Shown here piece by piece: positions 1 to 11,311 of a stretch of 64,000 nt of DNA. The DNA is from Corallium rubrum (Eukaryota > Cnidaria > Anthozoa > Scleralcyonacea > Coralliidae): assembly GCA_964035015.1 (NCBI GenBank), contig OZ036008.1, positions 10,396,192 to 10,460,191 of the forward strand, written 5' to 3'. The notes under the pieces are model-generated. The model had not been told where the DNA came from, made no database searches, and saw only the letters and a list, made by a program, of their open reading frames with translations. The translations under genes and the position numbers were made by a program. Within the stretch, counting starts at the first letter, position 1, and each line of letters begins with the position of its first letter.

Positions 1-2058
1 CTTATAATCTTCAAGTATAAACATCAAGATAAAAGTCCACGTATTACTAATCTAAAGTTGGTCACAATTTTCCAAGATAGCTTTGCGGTTCTAGCGTGAT
101 TAGTGAAATTTTCCACGCTGCACTTTCATATCAATGACATTCAAAGCAAGCTTAAATAAATCTTCAATTAAACTATATCCCAAAGTGAACCAACATCTTT
201 CAAATCTATACGACACGCGTGGTAACATGAACAATATTCAGGGTTTTCAATTATTATTTCACATTAATAATGAATTATAAATCTATACTATATTAACCCT
301 TTAACGCTCAGGCCTGATATATCGGATGCTAAGAACACAAGAATAAACGAGAGAATAAAGCAAAAATAGTTAGAGAACAATAGAAATACATTTTAAACGT
401 TCAAGGGGTTAAAATATAGTGCAGTACTCCAAACCACGCACTTGCATTTTCTGTTTTTCCTGTCAGCTGTTCAAGTGTTGAAAGAACAGAGAACACTATG
501 CTTATTTTGTTTATCAGAGCATGATCAGAGATTCTGGCGACAACTAGCTATAGTTTTAATCCCTGATGATGTTTCAATTTATGTCCTGAAATAAAACATG
601 CAGGTTCTTTATTTAATATTCAATTTCCTTAAAATAATAGCGAGGTTGACTGCACGCACTATATCGATGTACTAGATTAATATATAGATACAAAAAAAAC
701 TTGAGATCTGCTGCTGGCGACTGATTCTGGCGACAGCTTAGTGTATAATCCATGGTGATGTTTCCATTTATGGCCTAATATACAGCAGGTTTTTTTATTT
801 AAAATCCAATTTCGTTTTAAAACAATTCTGAACGGGTTTGACTGGATGCATGCACTATCGATACATCCGGCTGATAAACACATACAAGAGACTTGAGATC
901 TGCAAAAGTCATACACATCTGTCTTTCCTTGAGATGTGGACGTTGCATGTTTATTTAGAATGTAGATTATTTTTGTTTTATTACTACGTCTGCAATTAAA
1001 TTCGGCAGCATTCTAACGAGTTAGTGAATAATTGAAGTGTCTCTGTGGGCTGCCGAAAATGAACACCCTATCGCAGCGGATTGTCTTAAATATTTCATGT
1101 CCCATTTTCTAGTTAATCAAATATGGATTCGATTTCAAAACAACAAGATCAGACATGTTCGGGATTCTTGTCGTACGACTTCCAGATCATGGAACTATAT
1201 TCATTAGAAAATATTCACATCACGTAAGCGCACAGCCGTTGATTTAGCGCAGCCGTTAATTTTTAAGATTTTTTTTTACGGTTTTGTGCAGTACATGCAT
1301 GCATGTAATGTCAATATATACGTCCTTGACCCTTGTCCTCCGGCTCCTCGCCGATATCTGTTCCAAAAATCCGCTTTAAATGATTATTAACAACACTGGA
1401 AATAATACTGACTGTTTTTCTGACAAAATTACAGTATTGCGCAGACAGCCATTAATTAAATTCGATGCTAAAAACATTATTATATGCATTGCGAAGATTA
1501 AAATCTATAGACAAGAATACTCTTTCGTTCTTTGAGTTTATAGACGGGATAATAAGGAGAATACCACCTGCCGGGATATATATTATTGGGAGTTAAATAA
1601 TGAGTTTTTTTCTATGTCTCGTCAAAATTCTGACGCTTTGAATAGCAGTGTAAACTTTATCGGCGAGGCAAAGTAGATATTGCTCTTCAGGGAAACTACA
1701 CAATGTTAATAAAGCACGAGGCTTTACTAAGGAGGATATAGAATATTATAATACAGCGCCGAAACCTCAGTATGATTTTAACTAACGCTGTAACTAGAGC
1801 TAGATCAACTACACTCACTACTACAACATATGTCTGTAGAAGATTACGTTATTACTGGTATTTGTATAAACAAAACCTGCTACGCTAAAGCGAAAATTGG
1901 ATAAAATTATTCCGATATAAAGAAATCAAGAAACAAGGTGTTGAACGCCAGAAATCGAAGCAATATATATATATAAGCAGCTGTTCCCATGCGATATTTT
2001 ATTCGAAATGTCTTAGCCACCCGTGAATAGCAATTTCTTAAATAAAGATTTGACTTAC
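1..2058. other. Intron of GAS2-like gene, with an old tandem duplication
   Basis: No coding exon is recognisable on either strand. Since the gene reads leftward from 2760, this is probably its first intron. It holds two diverged tandem copies of a roughly 190-bp unit, about 527-707 and 721-904. Both run from ATTCTGGCGACA through TGATGTTTC and GCAGGTT to CTTGAGATCTGC. Confidence 0.5.
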
Positions 2059-2760
2059 CAGCGTATCCAAGTTCTTCGGTATAAAATTTTTCGTTTTCTC
2101 GCGGCTCTTCCGCTTGACGTTTGTTCGTTTTGGTTTTAAAATCACCTGCTTGGAATTATCTTGATATTTTGATGATTCTTGTTGAGTTACGTGCGATGAT
2201 GATAAACTTAATGCTTGCTGCTGCTGCTGTTGTTGTTCTTGTTGATCCATCGCAATCTCTTCGTCAATCTCCTCCTCCATTTTCACGAGATCTGGTGGCT
2301 CAACGTCAAATTTTGCGGCCCTTCTAGCCACATCAAGTAGAGTAAGGATAACCGGTTTTTGATATCTATGTAACACTAAGTCTTCAGACTCAAACATTAT
2401 TACGTCTTGTATACCTAACTCTCGGCACCAACGTATAAAATTGGCGACGTTATCACGACTTACAAACGAACCATAAGCAGCCCCTCGTTCTTTGTAAGTG
2501 GCCACAAACGTCGGCAACTTTTGATTTTCGTCTGGGTTATTCTTTATGTATCGTTCTGCCGCTCGTTGAATCATGTTTGCCAGTTTACATAAATGTATAC
2601 CGTTATCCAAAACGCTCATAAACGTTTCAGCCGTCACCGAAATATTCATTAAACCAACAAGCCATTCCGAAAGATCTTCCTTCATCGCAAAGAGATAGGT
2701 CTCAAGTTTCTCCTTTCGATGTCGTTCGTGCAATTCTTCCCTCCATTCCCAGCTAGTCAT
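2059..2760 (-). CDS. GAS2L: GAS2-like calponin-homology protein, first coding exon (partial gene)
   Basis: ATG is at 2760 on the minus strand and the frame is open to a CTG|GTAAGT donor (last exon base 2059), giving 234 codons; beyond the donor only a few intronic codons remain before a stop. Residues about 20-150 read as the single CH domain of the GAS2 family: AMKEDLSEWLVGLMN, then LDNGIHLCKLANMIQ, then GSFVSRDNVANFIRWCRELG and FESEDLVLHRYQKPV, followed by the family's VEPPDLVKMEEEI segment. After that come an eight-Gln run and a basic tail (KPKRTNVKRKSREK). Family members bind actin through CH and microtubules through a C-terminal GAR domain. The GAR exon is not in this window, so the gene must continue left of base 1. 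The poly-Gln run is encoded by imperfect CAA/CAG codons. Which paralogue (GAS2 or GAS2L1-3) cannot be decided. Confidence 0.9.
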
Positions 2761-5447
2761 GGTCGTCGCTAACGTCCGACACCTGATTAAAGAGTGTATT
2801 TATAAAAAGCACCCTGGCTATTGCTCTAAGTGGAATAATTATTCACATATACTCCTCGATATCATTGGTTCATTTCCTCACAACTTGATTGTCGACGAAT
2901 TAATAATTATAACATCAAACTATTCAAAATACTGTTTACTTTCGCCATGCTTGCACACAGTCCGACCTGTCAACACTTTGTCTACACAAAACAGACAATG
3001 CCACCCCTTGCTTGAATGATATACGATATCAAAAACGTAAGACTAAAGTGAGCCGGTTGAAAAATTAATTTATTATGAAGGTGTCAATGCCTAGTGACTA
3101 TATTAGTCGCCTGTTCCATATACACGAGTCAAGGCTTCCGTATTTGGGCACGGTTGAAGGATTCTGAAAGGACACTCAAACATGACGTTGCATGGCGCAC
3201 AATGCTTGGGTGTGTTGGCGGGACGTTCTTTTTTTTGTCTATTGTATACACAGCAGCAATATAAAACAGTGCGATTATATTAAACACAGTGACTAATTCT
3301 TCATATTTAATGATTGGATGTTATGTTAAATTATCATCATAGATGTGTCACTATATAGTCGTATAACAAGCCTCGCAAACAATGTGATACTAGTATACAT
3401 TCAATGTTTGATTATGATATTAAAACAACAGTTTACTCAGTGCATAGTTATGTAAACTGTCCTTGGCTGTGTCCAGTTTTCACACTTTCCCGCCATAACT
3501 GATAAAAGTTATGTTAGCATATACAAGTGAATATGGTCTGCACGCAGGCTAACAAGTGATACAACCACAAATATATCTGATAATATAGTTAATATTTTAT
3601 CTCTTTGTTCACTTGTTTGTTTATAGTACGTTTCTAGGTTGCTAAAACGGTCGCGAAGTAAGAATATTCTGAACATACGAGAAACATTGAGTGCCTTAAT
3701 AACCTTTCTCTCGCTTCAACTACTCAGATTTGTTCTCAGGGATTTCTTGCTTGTGTGAAACATGTCGCGTGACTTTGAACTAAGTTCTTTTCTTTGACTT
3801 TATTCAATATTCAATCTTTCATTGTTCTTTCATGACAGCCTAGTATTTACCATAATAATGCATAACAAAAAGAACACGCAATGTTTTTATTGTTCTTGCA
3901 GGCTTCGTGTGAATATTCAGTAACGCCGGAAAGCTGCCAAATCGATCTTTCGCGGCACCGATATACCGCTAGCGTTCCCAAAAAATCCTTTAAATAGCTT
4001 GGACAAAATTCAACAATTATATATAGATTTTTCTTTTTTTGTATGAGTCCGTTTTCAGTGCGTCATTTGACAACTTCGTGCTTTTTAACGTTTTAATGAC
4101 GTTCACTCTGATCAAAGACCAACGTTCGAAACATTCAGTATTGCGTTGACGCTCATGTTTAATAATTTTTACAATTGAAGAACACTTTTTAACGTTATGT
4201 ACAAACACAAAGTTCGCCGATCTTAGAGTAAATTTTATTGATAACCTATATAAAGTAAATAGTTCATTCGAATTGTTTAATTCCCAAGATATTTTATGTA
4301 CCTTATGTCTATGCAAGACAGAACAGTTATGGCTTTGGCAGGGAAATTTAACAATTTTTGATAACTTAACGTAGATAATAGAAATTAACTTTATATCATG
4401 TAATATGTATGTAGTTGTAGTTAGTGTCACGTTTGTGTCCTATATACCAAAGCTGGTATTGATGTTGTTTATCAAATAAATGTCTATTAAAAATATCGGC
4501 TGTTTACCACCTTTTCATGCACTTTGCTCTATTCAAAACACTGTCACACGGCACTTCTTTGGAATACTAAAAGCTCATTTAGTGTTTAATGGGTTAAGAC
4601 TTTGTTGTCTTAACCTTTTCAGTATCAAGCACGTACTTTAGTATTTTACTCAGGCTAACGCCAGACAATTCGTCAATAGGAAAACCCCTGACACTCCTGT
4701 CCTTGGCTTCAGTTCAGTTGCGTATTGTAAACGGTTCGCAGCCAAAGTCGCCCTTGGTCGCCGGTGCAAGTTTAGAAACCGTAGACGGTCGAGCGCCTCA
4801 TTGATGGTCGAACGCATCATTGATAACCTCATTCCCAGCTGTTGCTAGCGAAACATTTGGGAAACGCTGACTGAAAGAATGAGAATTGCATTTATGGAGA
4901 TCGTAAATAGAAATGAATAAACTTCATGTATGATGTTTATATGATTGTATCCTTCTCGTGTGGAAAGGGAGCAGCTCCTTGGTCAGGGTTTTCACAAAAT
5001 AGGGTTTTCTTGCCGAGAAAACTTTTTCGACTCTAAGTGCTAGCCGACCGTTTTCGAAAGTGAAGTTATGCCTTATCAGTATTGTAAGCTAAGGCATCAA
5101 ATATTGTCGTCGAATTCCACTCTTGAATTAGTCGAATACTGGAGTAGATGACATGGTGTGTAGTTTATAATAAACAGTGTTGACACTAAACTCATGAAAG
5201 AGAACTGCTTTCTTTGAGACTGACCAATGAGTACCTTCCTGTATGTACATCAAATATATACGTTTAAGTGGAGGCAGCAGCGGCAACTTATTATACTGAC
5301 TTATACATATAACATTGTATGACCAAACTTACTCCACAAGTTAAGTTGCATCTTGAACTTAACAACATTATCACAACTCGAACAAAGTTTAAGTTACAAC
5401 TTTCAGTCGGCAGCGAACGCATCTTTCAACAAGCTTGTAAAATTTCT
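2761..5447. other. Intergenic region without recognisable gene
   Basis: This is the 5' flank of the GAS2-like gene. Open frames here are short and have no recognisable domain. It contains a retroelement-like 3' tail (about 4300-4490) that recurs at 9.36-9.53 kb. AT-rich simple sequence is common. No RNA gene was seen. Confidence 0.5.
4305..4490 (+). repeat. Dispersed retroelement 3'-tail copy 1
   Basis: Reads TATGCAAGACAGAACAGTTA, then CTTTGGCAG, and ends with TATACCAAAGCTGGTATT and an ATCAAATAAAT tail. The same order of blocks occurs at 9355-9530, so this is a dispersed repeat, probably the 3' end of a SINE or non-LTR element. No protein remains. Confidence 0.55.
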
Positions 5448-5662
5448 TATAGTGTAATAAAAGTAGTGTGCTGCGTAGGCAGTGTAGAAACAACAATCGA
5501 AATATAAGAAGGTTAGATATACTGCCGAAACAGAGAACGTAGGAGTCTAACGTTTCGAGCGAAGGCCCTTCCTCACGTTTCTCTCTGATGAAGGGCCTTC
5601 GCTCGAAACGTTAGACTACTACGTTCTCTGTTTCGGCAGTATATCTAACCTTGCTATATTTC
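5448..5662. mobile_element. Foldback MITE, family F1, copy 1
   Basis: Starts AGTGTAATAAAAGTAG. Its inverted arms read CTGCCGAAACAGAGAACGTA and CTAACGTTTCGAGCGAAGGC, and repeat in reverse on the right. An 11-bp direct repeat GTAAAATTTCT flanks it at 5437-5447 and 5663-5673. Related copies lie near 14.35, 19.15, 38.49 and 59.23 kb. The long duplication and long arms are compatible with a Mutator-like origin, which is an inference. Confidence 0.75.
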
Positions 5663-6490
5663 GTAAAATTTCTCACCGGCTGTGTGGTCTTAAATAGTTC
5701 TCTATGTTGGACCGGTGAATCTGAAATAAGAAGGTATATGATGTGCAATATTGGCGTCTCACTTGACTTCGTTGAGATACATATTATCTTTTTACATCTC
5801 AGTTTTGACAGTCACAAACTCGTTAATGTGCTAATAATTTTCTATGTATGTGATATACCCGTTAAAGAAATATGGTCTGTTTGATAACATATCAAACAAT
5901 ATTATTTACTGTCATTACGGCTTTGTCAGCTCCGTCGTTAGAAGTTTCCTATATGTAGCTGAGAATGGAGAACAATGGCGGAAGACTTGGACGCCATACA
6001 TCATGCATGGCTCTGCATGCCAGGAAAGACAGACAGACAAGCAATTGAATAGTCTGAACACTAACACAATACACCTAAGCCACCCTTACACACTACGACT
6101 TCTTGTTACAATTGTATGATTGTCATCCTGTGATTCTAAGAAACTCTAATTGACTCATCAAAGTCAAAGGCGAATTGTAATAACATTTGGAAACGAATTG
6201 TTCAGGAAATGTAACTGATCTAAAAATACCAGGAAGACAGTTTAATTTGTTTGAACAGATGAAAAACTACTTCATAATAAGCTATATAGAAGGAGTGACT
6301 GGTGACAGAAGTGTTAAAATGATTCAAGCTTTTAGACCTAATCCTATAACGTATCGACATGCGTTATGATGTAGTGCTGCCCAGTATCTAACTATCTACT
6401 CAGCATTTCCCTTACAATTTGTAACTTCTAGTTATAGTGTTATTTCTGTTGTAAAGACTTAAGTGTACAATGTACACACTGTTAATTTCT

Positions 6491-6692
6491 AGGAGTTAAT
6501 TTGACACCAAAGGTGGAGTTAACCAAAATTTTAACTCCTTTTTCGGAGTAAGCATAACTCCAAAACTGGAGTAATAATAACTCCTATAGGAGTAGATATT
6601 ACTCCAGAATTGGAGTAAAGAGAGCAATAATTTGACTCCCGAACTGGAGTAAAAAGTAAACACACCAAATAACTCCTTTTGTGGAGTTATAT
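6491..6692. repeat. Cluster of six short ACTCC/GGAGT hairpins
   Basis: Six perfect 5-bp inverted pairs (ACTCC, 4-8 bp, GGAGT) follow one another with loops such as TTTTTC, AAAACT, TATA and AGAATT. Sequence between the pairs differs, so only the hairpins are shared. No gene is visible here. Confidence 0.6.
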
Positions 6693-6999
6693 ATTTACTT
6701 ACATTGATAGACAAATTTCACAAATGAATACAAACACCAATTTGTTGAAAGCATCTTATTCGATAGACTTCTGCATGACCCATGAACCCACGCTCAGTCT
6801 TACTGTCTGACGAGAATCAATTTAACCCTTTTATTGCGCATTGTTGTGGGGCAACTTTATCTTTTCACTCTAACGCCAGACATTTTGACTCTACGTGTCT
6901 AACACCAGACGGTTTACTCGTCAGTGGGAGACGTTTCGGCAAGCCTTGACCATGCATGCATGCATGGAATTGGTAGCTAGTATAGATTAGTCAGAATAA

Positions 7000-7521
7000 T
7001 GTATCAGTCAATTCCAATTGTGCTCCCCCCCCCCCCCCCCTCGAGCCAACACCTGGGCATTAGACATTTTGGAGAAACATTGATCATGTCCCCACCCCAG
7101 GGAAAGACAGTGTGCCAAAGCCCCACCCCTGGGCAACAAATTCAGGTCTAAACCCCAAACGAAAACACAGATAGAAGCACACAAATAGAAGACAACACAT
7201 CATGAACTCAAGGTAATGCTATTTTATTGAAAAATTTGTCGTATTTTAGTTCATTTAACGTCCGATTTACTTGGCAGTTTGAAATCTTATATTTCAAATA
7301 TATTTCCGTTAAAATGCCCACACGGTACCCTCCACAACTTGAGCTTGGGCTGCCTGTGTGCCCACGAATTAGACTATATACTTCCCCACAGTGCATAGCA
7401 AGTGCGAATGTTCCAAATCCCGACCCCCGGGTTATGTGCTTCTAGCGATAGCCCTACCTCTGGGATTAGCAAAAATGGTGACTGCCCGGGGGGGTGGGCA
7501 CACCTGGAATTGACTGATACA
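7000..7521. mobile_element. MITE with TGTATCAGTCAATTCC inverted ends
   Basis: The left end TGTATCAGTCAATTCC matches the right end GGAATTGACTGATACA exactly. Both ends run inward into C-rich or G-rich tracts (an 18-C run on the left, a 7-G run on the right). The roughly 520-bp interior has no transposase. Confidence 0.65.
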
Positions 7522-7780
7522 TAAAACGTAAGTAACTATAATGTAGTGGACAGATAAAAAAATAGTGTTCGGTTGAAACAATTGGCTTTCCGGTATAATT
7601 ACCCTGCGAGCAGCACTGCAAATCTCAAAAAAACTTGTTTTAAGATACTTATTTTAAGATTTTCTTGTCCCGCCTGCAAGATAATAATCTTACTGAGTTT
7701 TCTTGTCAAGAAATGTTGTCTTAAAACAAGATTAAATTTCTTAAAACAAGAAATCTGAAAATCTCAAAACAAGAAAAATT

Positions 7781-8057
7781 ATACACTTCAAATAAACGAC
7801 AAATTTTTTAAAAGTAAACATGTACTAAGCAGTAATGGATTAAAATATTTACAAGCAGTATTTATATAACTTAACCTGATTTGTATTACAGTGGTGATAC
7901 TATATCTAAATATAAAATTCTAACACGATTGTGACGGTGTTATATAAATACTGCTTGTAAATATTTTAATCCATTACTGCTTAGTACTGAAGATGGCATA
8001 AGTGTTGCCAAAACATGTTTATTTTTAAAAAAATTGTCGTTTATTTAAAGTGTATTT
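7781..8057. mobile_element. Palindromic MITE
   Basis: The arms carry AAATAAACGACAA with TTGTCGTTTATTT, and internally AAGCAGTAATGGATTAAAAT and ACAAGCAGTATTTATATAAC with their reverse complements. It lies directly before the LINE remnant at 8.09 kb. Confidence 0.65.
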
Positions 8058-8089
8058 TAAGTCTTGTGCTTTTGAGATCATAAAGAAAA

Positions 8090-8622
8090 ATTATCATGAC
8101 AAGAATTGGAAGTTTTTTTAATGCTAACATTAAAAAATTTGTCGTTCCTAAATGCAAAACATCAACATACCAGAAATCTTTCTTTGTAAGATCAATTAGA
8201 ATATGGAATACTTTAGCAAATGAACTTAACCTCACTATGGACAACCTTCCTTTGTTTAAATCCGTTATGCTTAATTATTATTTCTCATCTTTGGAAACTA
8301 CTTATGACTGTGAAAACCCTCGTACATTTAAAACAATCTGCTTAAAATGTAACTGTTCCCGTAGCCTTAGGTAACCTATTTCTTGTTGTTATTAACATAT
8401 TTAGTTTAGTTAGTATTTTGCTGTTATTAATTGTAGCTAAGATTTGACTTTGCAGTTAGTATATCTATTTACTAGTTTATTTAGTTTAGTTTATTTTATT
8501 TTTGGGCCCGCAGTAATTGGCTTACTGCTGTCGCGGTGACCATGCCGTTATATTTTGAATATTTTTGTAATGCATGTATATACTATAACACTATAATGGC
8601 GAATCTAATAAAAAAAAAAAGT
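8090..8622 (+). mobile_element. Non-LTR retrotransposon 3' end
   Basis: An open stretch at 8096-8374 encodes the C-terminal tail typical of animal LINE ORF2 proteins. Its parts are a 'KTSTYQKSFFVRSIRIWNTL' block, an 'LPLFKSVMLNYY' block, and a closing Cys-containing 'TICLKCNCSRSL' motif. A 3' untranslated segment follows and ends in an A10 run after AATCTAATA. Reverse transcriptase is missing, so this is a 5'-truncated insertion. Confidence 0.75.
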
Positions 8623-9354
8623 TTGCAGTGCGGATGTCGTTCAACAATGTGTGTTTTGTGAACAGGCGTCCAACCAGTTGCTATTGATTACAAAAATCAG
8701 ACGGCGTGAATTGGTCTTTCTAATTATATTGAGCTGACAATATACGCCACATGATGAAAACAATATCTCTGCATGTCTCCTATATCTTCAGTTGATGTTA
8801 TACCAGGAAGGAAGCTGTCGCCTGCATGCACCAAACCTATTCCGGTCTCTTTGAAAAACTTCACGTTCAAACAGTATACCGTGCCGATTTTTTAATTATT
8901 TATATATCAACATTAGCTGAATAAAGAAATTAACTATATATAGGCCCTATATTCCGCAGGAAGTAAACGTGTAGGCTACGTCGTATATTTTGTGACGTAT
9001 AGGCTGCCTAGAGAACGTAGTTGCCAGCTGTTGTAGCGCTCACCTCGAAATGTCAGTTTAAAACCTGTTTTCACTTTGTTCTACCTAAAACACAACACTT
9101 TGTTTTCACCACATTTTCACTTTGCTCTGTCTAAAACCGACTTCCCATACACAGAACTTCTATACTTCTCATAATGACAATCGTTTCAAGAATGCATGGC
9201 CTAATAAAATCGATTATTAATAAATATTGAGAAAGTTCAGAGGTTAGATTTTGAAGAATACTACAACACTGATTGCAAAACAAAAAAGAGTCTGGAAAGT
9301 CTCTGTAAAATAAATAACTCGTTTTCTAAATTTAGCTATCAAGACCTTTTCATG

Positions 9355-9535
9355 TATGTCATTGCTATGCAAGACAAAACAATTATGACTTTGGTAGCTA
9401 AATACTGTTTTAATGTTTTAACAAGTTTTGAAAGTTTATAGTTGAGCACGTAGTTTAGTTTATATGTTATATGTATGTATCTTATATACCAAATCTGGTA
9501 TTTATGTTGTTTGAATAAATATAAAATAAAATTAA
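9355..9535 (+). repeat. Dispersed retroelement 3'-tail copy 2
   Basis: Shares ATGCAAGACA, TTATGACTTTGG, TATACCAAATCTGGTATT and GTTGTTTGAATAAAT with the copy at 4305-4490. Confidence 0.55.
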
Positions 9536-9768
9536 ATGTTTTTGTGTGGGAGTTGGTAGATATAACTGCATGAGTCTCAAGATAATGCAATTGGTTTCGT
9601 TCTTGACAAAGAGAATTTAATTTTCCAAAAAACATTTTCGTTTTGACATTTTCCAAATAAATTGAAACACGCCGCGTCTGTTTGCCAAAACCGTTTATTG
9701 AAATTCCAAATGAGAGCATACAGAATACAATCTCGGGAAGCCCGCTATCTGGGAGATAAAGCGAGGCA

Positions 9769-10678
9769 TGCGCCAAACGTCGCACAATAAACGAATTTTA
9801 TTAAGACGAATTTTATTCAACGAAACTGCGACGTATAACTCGATTGTAAATAAAGCCGTGTTTACACGGCCAAAATTTAAGCACGCTTAAGTTAAGCGTG
9901 CTTAAAATGCGCCACCTTGGTGCGTTTACACGGTCATTAAATAATCCCTTACTAAAACATGTACACCATTATTCAACATGGCGGACGAGCTATATTTTTG
10001 GTTTTGGAAGCTTCGTATGGGTATAGCGTGCGTCAAAGAACAACGGAAGACATTGGTACACGAGAAAGAGTAATAGCTAAAATAAAGAAAGAAACAAAAG
10101 AACAATGAATAGCGAGATGAAAGCTTCTACAGCATGGCAAAAAAAATGCATTTTATCGTATTAATGATACCATATTAATAGCAAGCGTTTTTCAATCCCG
10201 TTGCGTTTACACGGCCAAGTTAAGCGCGATTAACTGATCGTGCTCAGTTTAATCCACCTCCTTGAGGTGGTGCGAACTAATCACGATTAATTTACGCCGG
10301 TCTGTTTACACCGACATTTTAAGCCCGCTTAAAGTCAGATGTGGCTCAGATCCCGCTTAAATTTGACCGTGTAAACAGGGCTTTAGACACACGAATTAAA
10401 TTCGTCTCAGCAATTAATTTAAATTCGTCTGAGTCAGACGGATTGTGCGACGACAATGCGTGTTCGAGTTACACGACGAATTATCGCCACATTGAATTAA
10501 ATGTCTCTCTTGTGTCTGTGACACTGATTCGGTGCCATGTTTTCAAGAAGTGGTTTTCAGGCTCCAACAAGTCCGAGTAAAAACAATTAAATTCGATTTA
10601 CGTCGCATAACCGACGAAGTTAATTCGAATTAAATTCGTCTGAATTAAATTCGTCTATTGTGCGACGTTTGGCGCAGG
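9769..10678. mobile_element. Outer MITE with a nested insertion
   Basis: The left end GCGCCAAACGTCGCACAATA and the right end TATTGTGCGACGTTTGGCGC are exact inverted repeats, followed inward by AT-rich AATTAAATTCGTCT blocks. A second MITE (about 9853-10386) interrupts it. No transposase is present. Confidence 0.7.
9853..10386. mobile_element. Nested MITE with GTGTTTACACGG ends
   Basis: Left end AAAGCCGTGTTTACACGG, right end CCGTGTAAACAGGGCTTT. The inner arms contain AATTTAAGC and GCTTAAATT. It sits inside the outer element at 9769-10678 and is therefore the younger insertion. Confidence 0.65.
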
Positions 10679-11311
10679 CCTGAGAGTTCGAGATCTAGAT
10701 AACGGCTAAATTCTACAGTAAAACAATGATAAAATATATTGAAGGGAAATCAACTCTTGTTTGAGACACTATACTGTACACTGAAAGACCGTGAAATGCG
10801 TTGACCATTTTCAAGGAAATTCAAATTCAATTATTTCCAGTAGAGACACTAGTACAAGGACGAAGCTCTTCAAAAGCAGTGAACGAAATAATTTATGGAA
10901 AGTCTTTCCCTGGTTCTATAGTGAAGACGGAAACCGACATGAAAAATAGGTTCAGGGGCGTTACCTTCCGTATACGTTTGATTACCTAAATCTCGTCTGT
11001 ATTTCACTCGAGTTTGTCAAAGAGGCTTGGTTAATTATCAGTGTGACTTAAATATTTAATTAGTTTATATAAACACCATCCTTTTTGTTTCTGTTTCGCT
11101 TTCAATCAATTATATTTCAGGTAATTATATGTTTTCAATTTCATTTCATTTTGTAATTGAATTTTCATATATACTTATTGATTTAGGTATAGTAGTGCCG
11201 TCACTCTGTTTCTCTTTCAGTGGCCGTTGGAAACGCAAGCTGATTCGAACCAAACTTCCCTACCGAACGTAGCTCACTAGCTGTCACTCTTTCACTGAAT
11301 ATCGCATAAAG

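Noticed and set aside
2759..3019. 86-residue open frame upstream of the GAS2-like gene
   Set aside because: It starts within the reverse-strand start codon region and has no domain or splice context.
4017..4430. 137-residue open frame on the minus strand
   Set aside because: No domain, AT-rich composition, and it overlaps a dispersed repeat tail.
9339..9785. 148-residue open frame on the minus strand
   Set aside because: It overlaps a dispersed retroelement tail and the start of a MITE; no recognisable domain.
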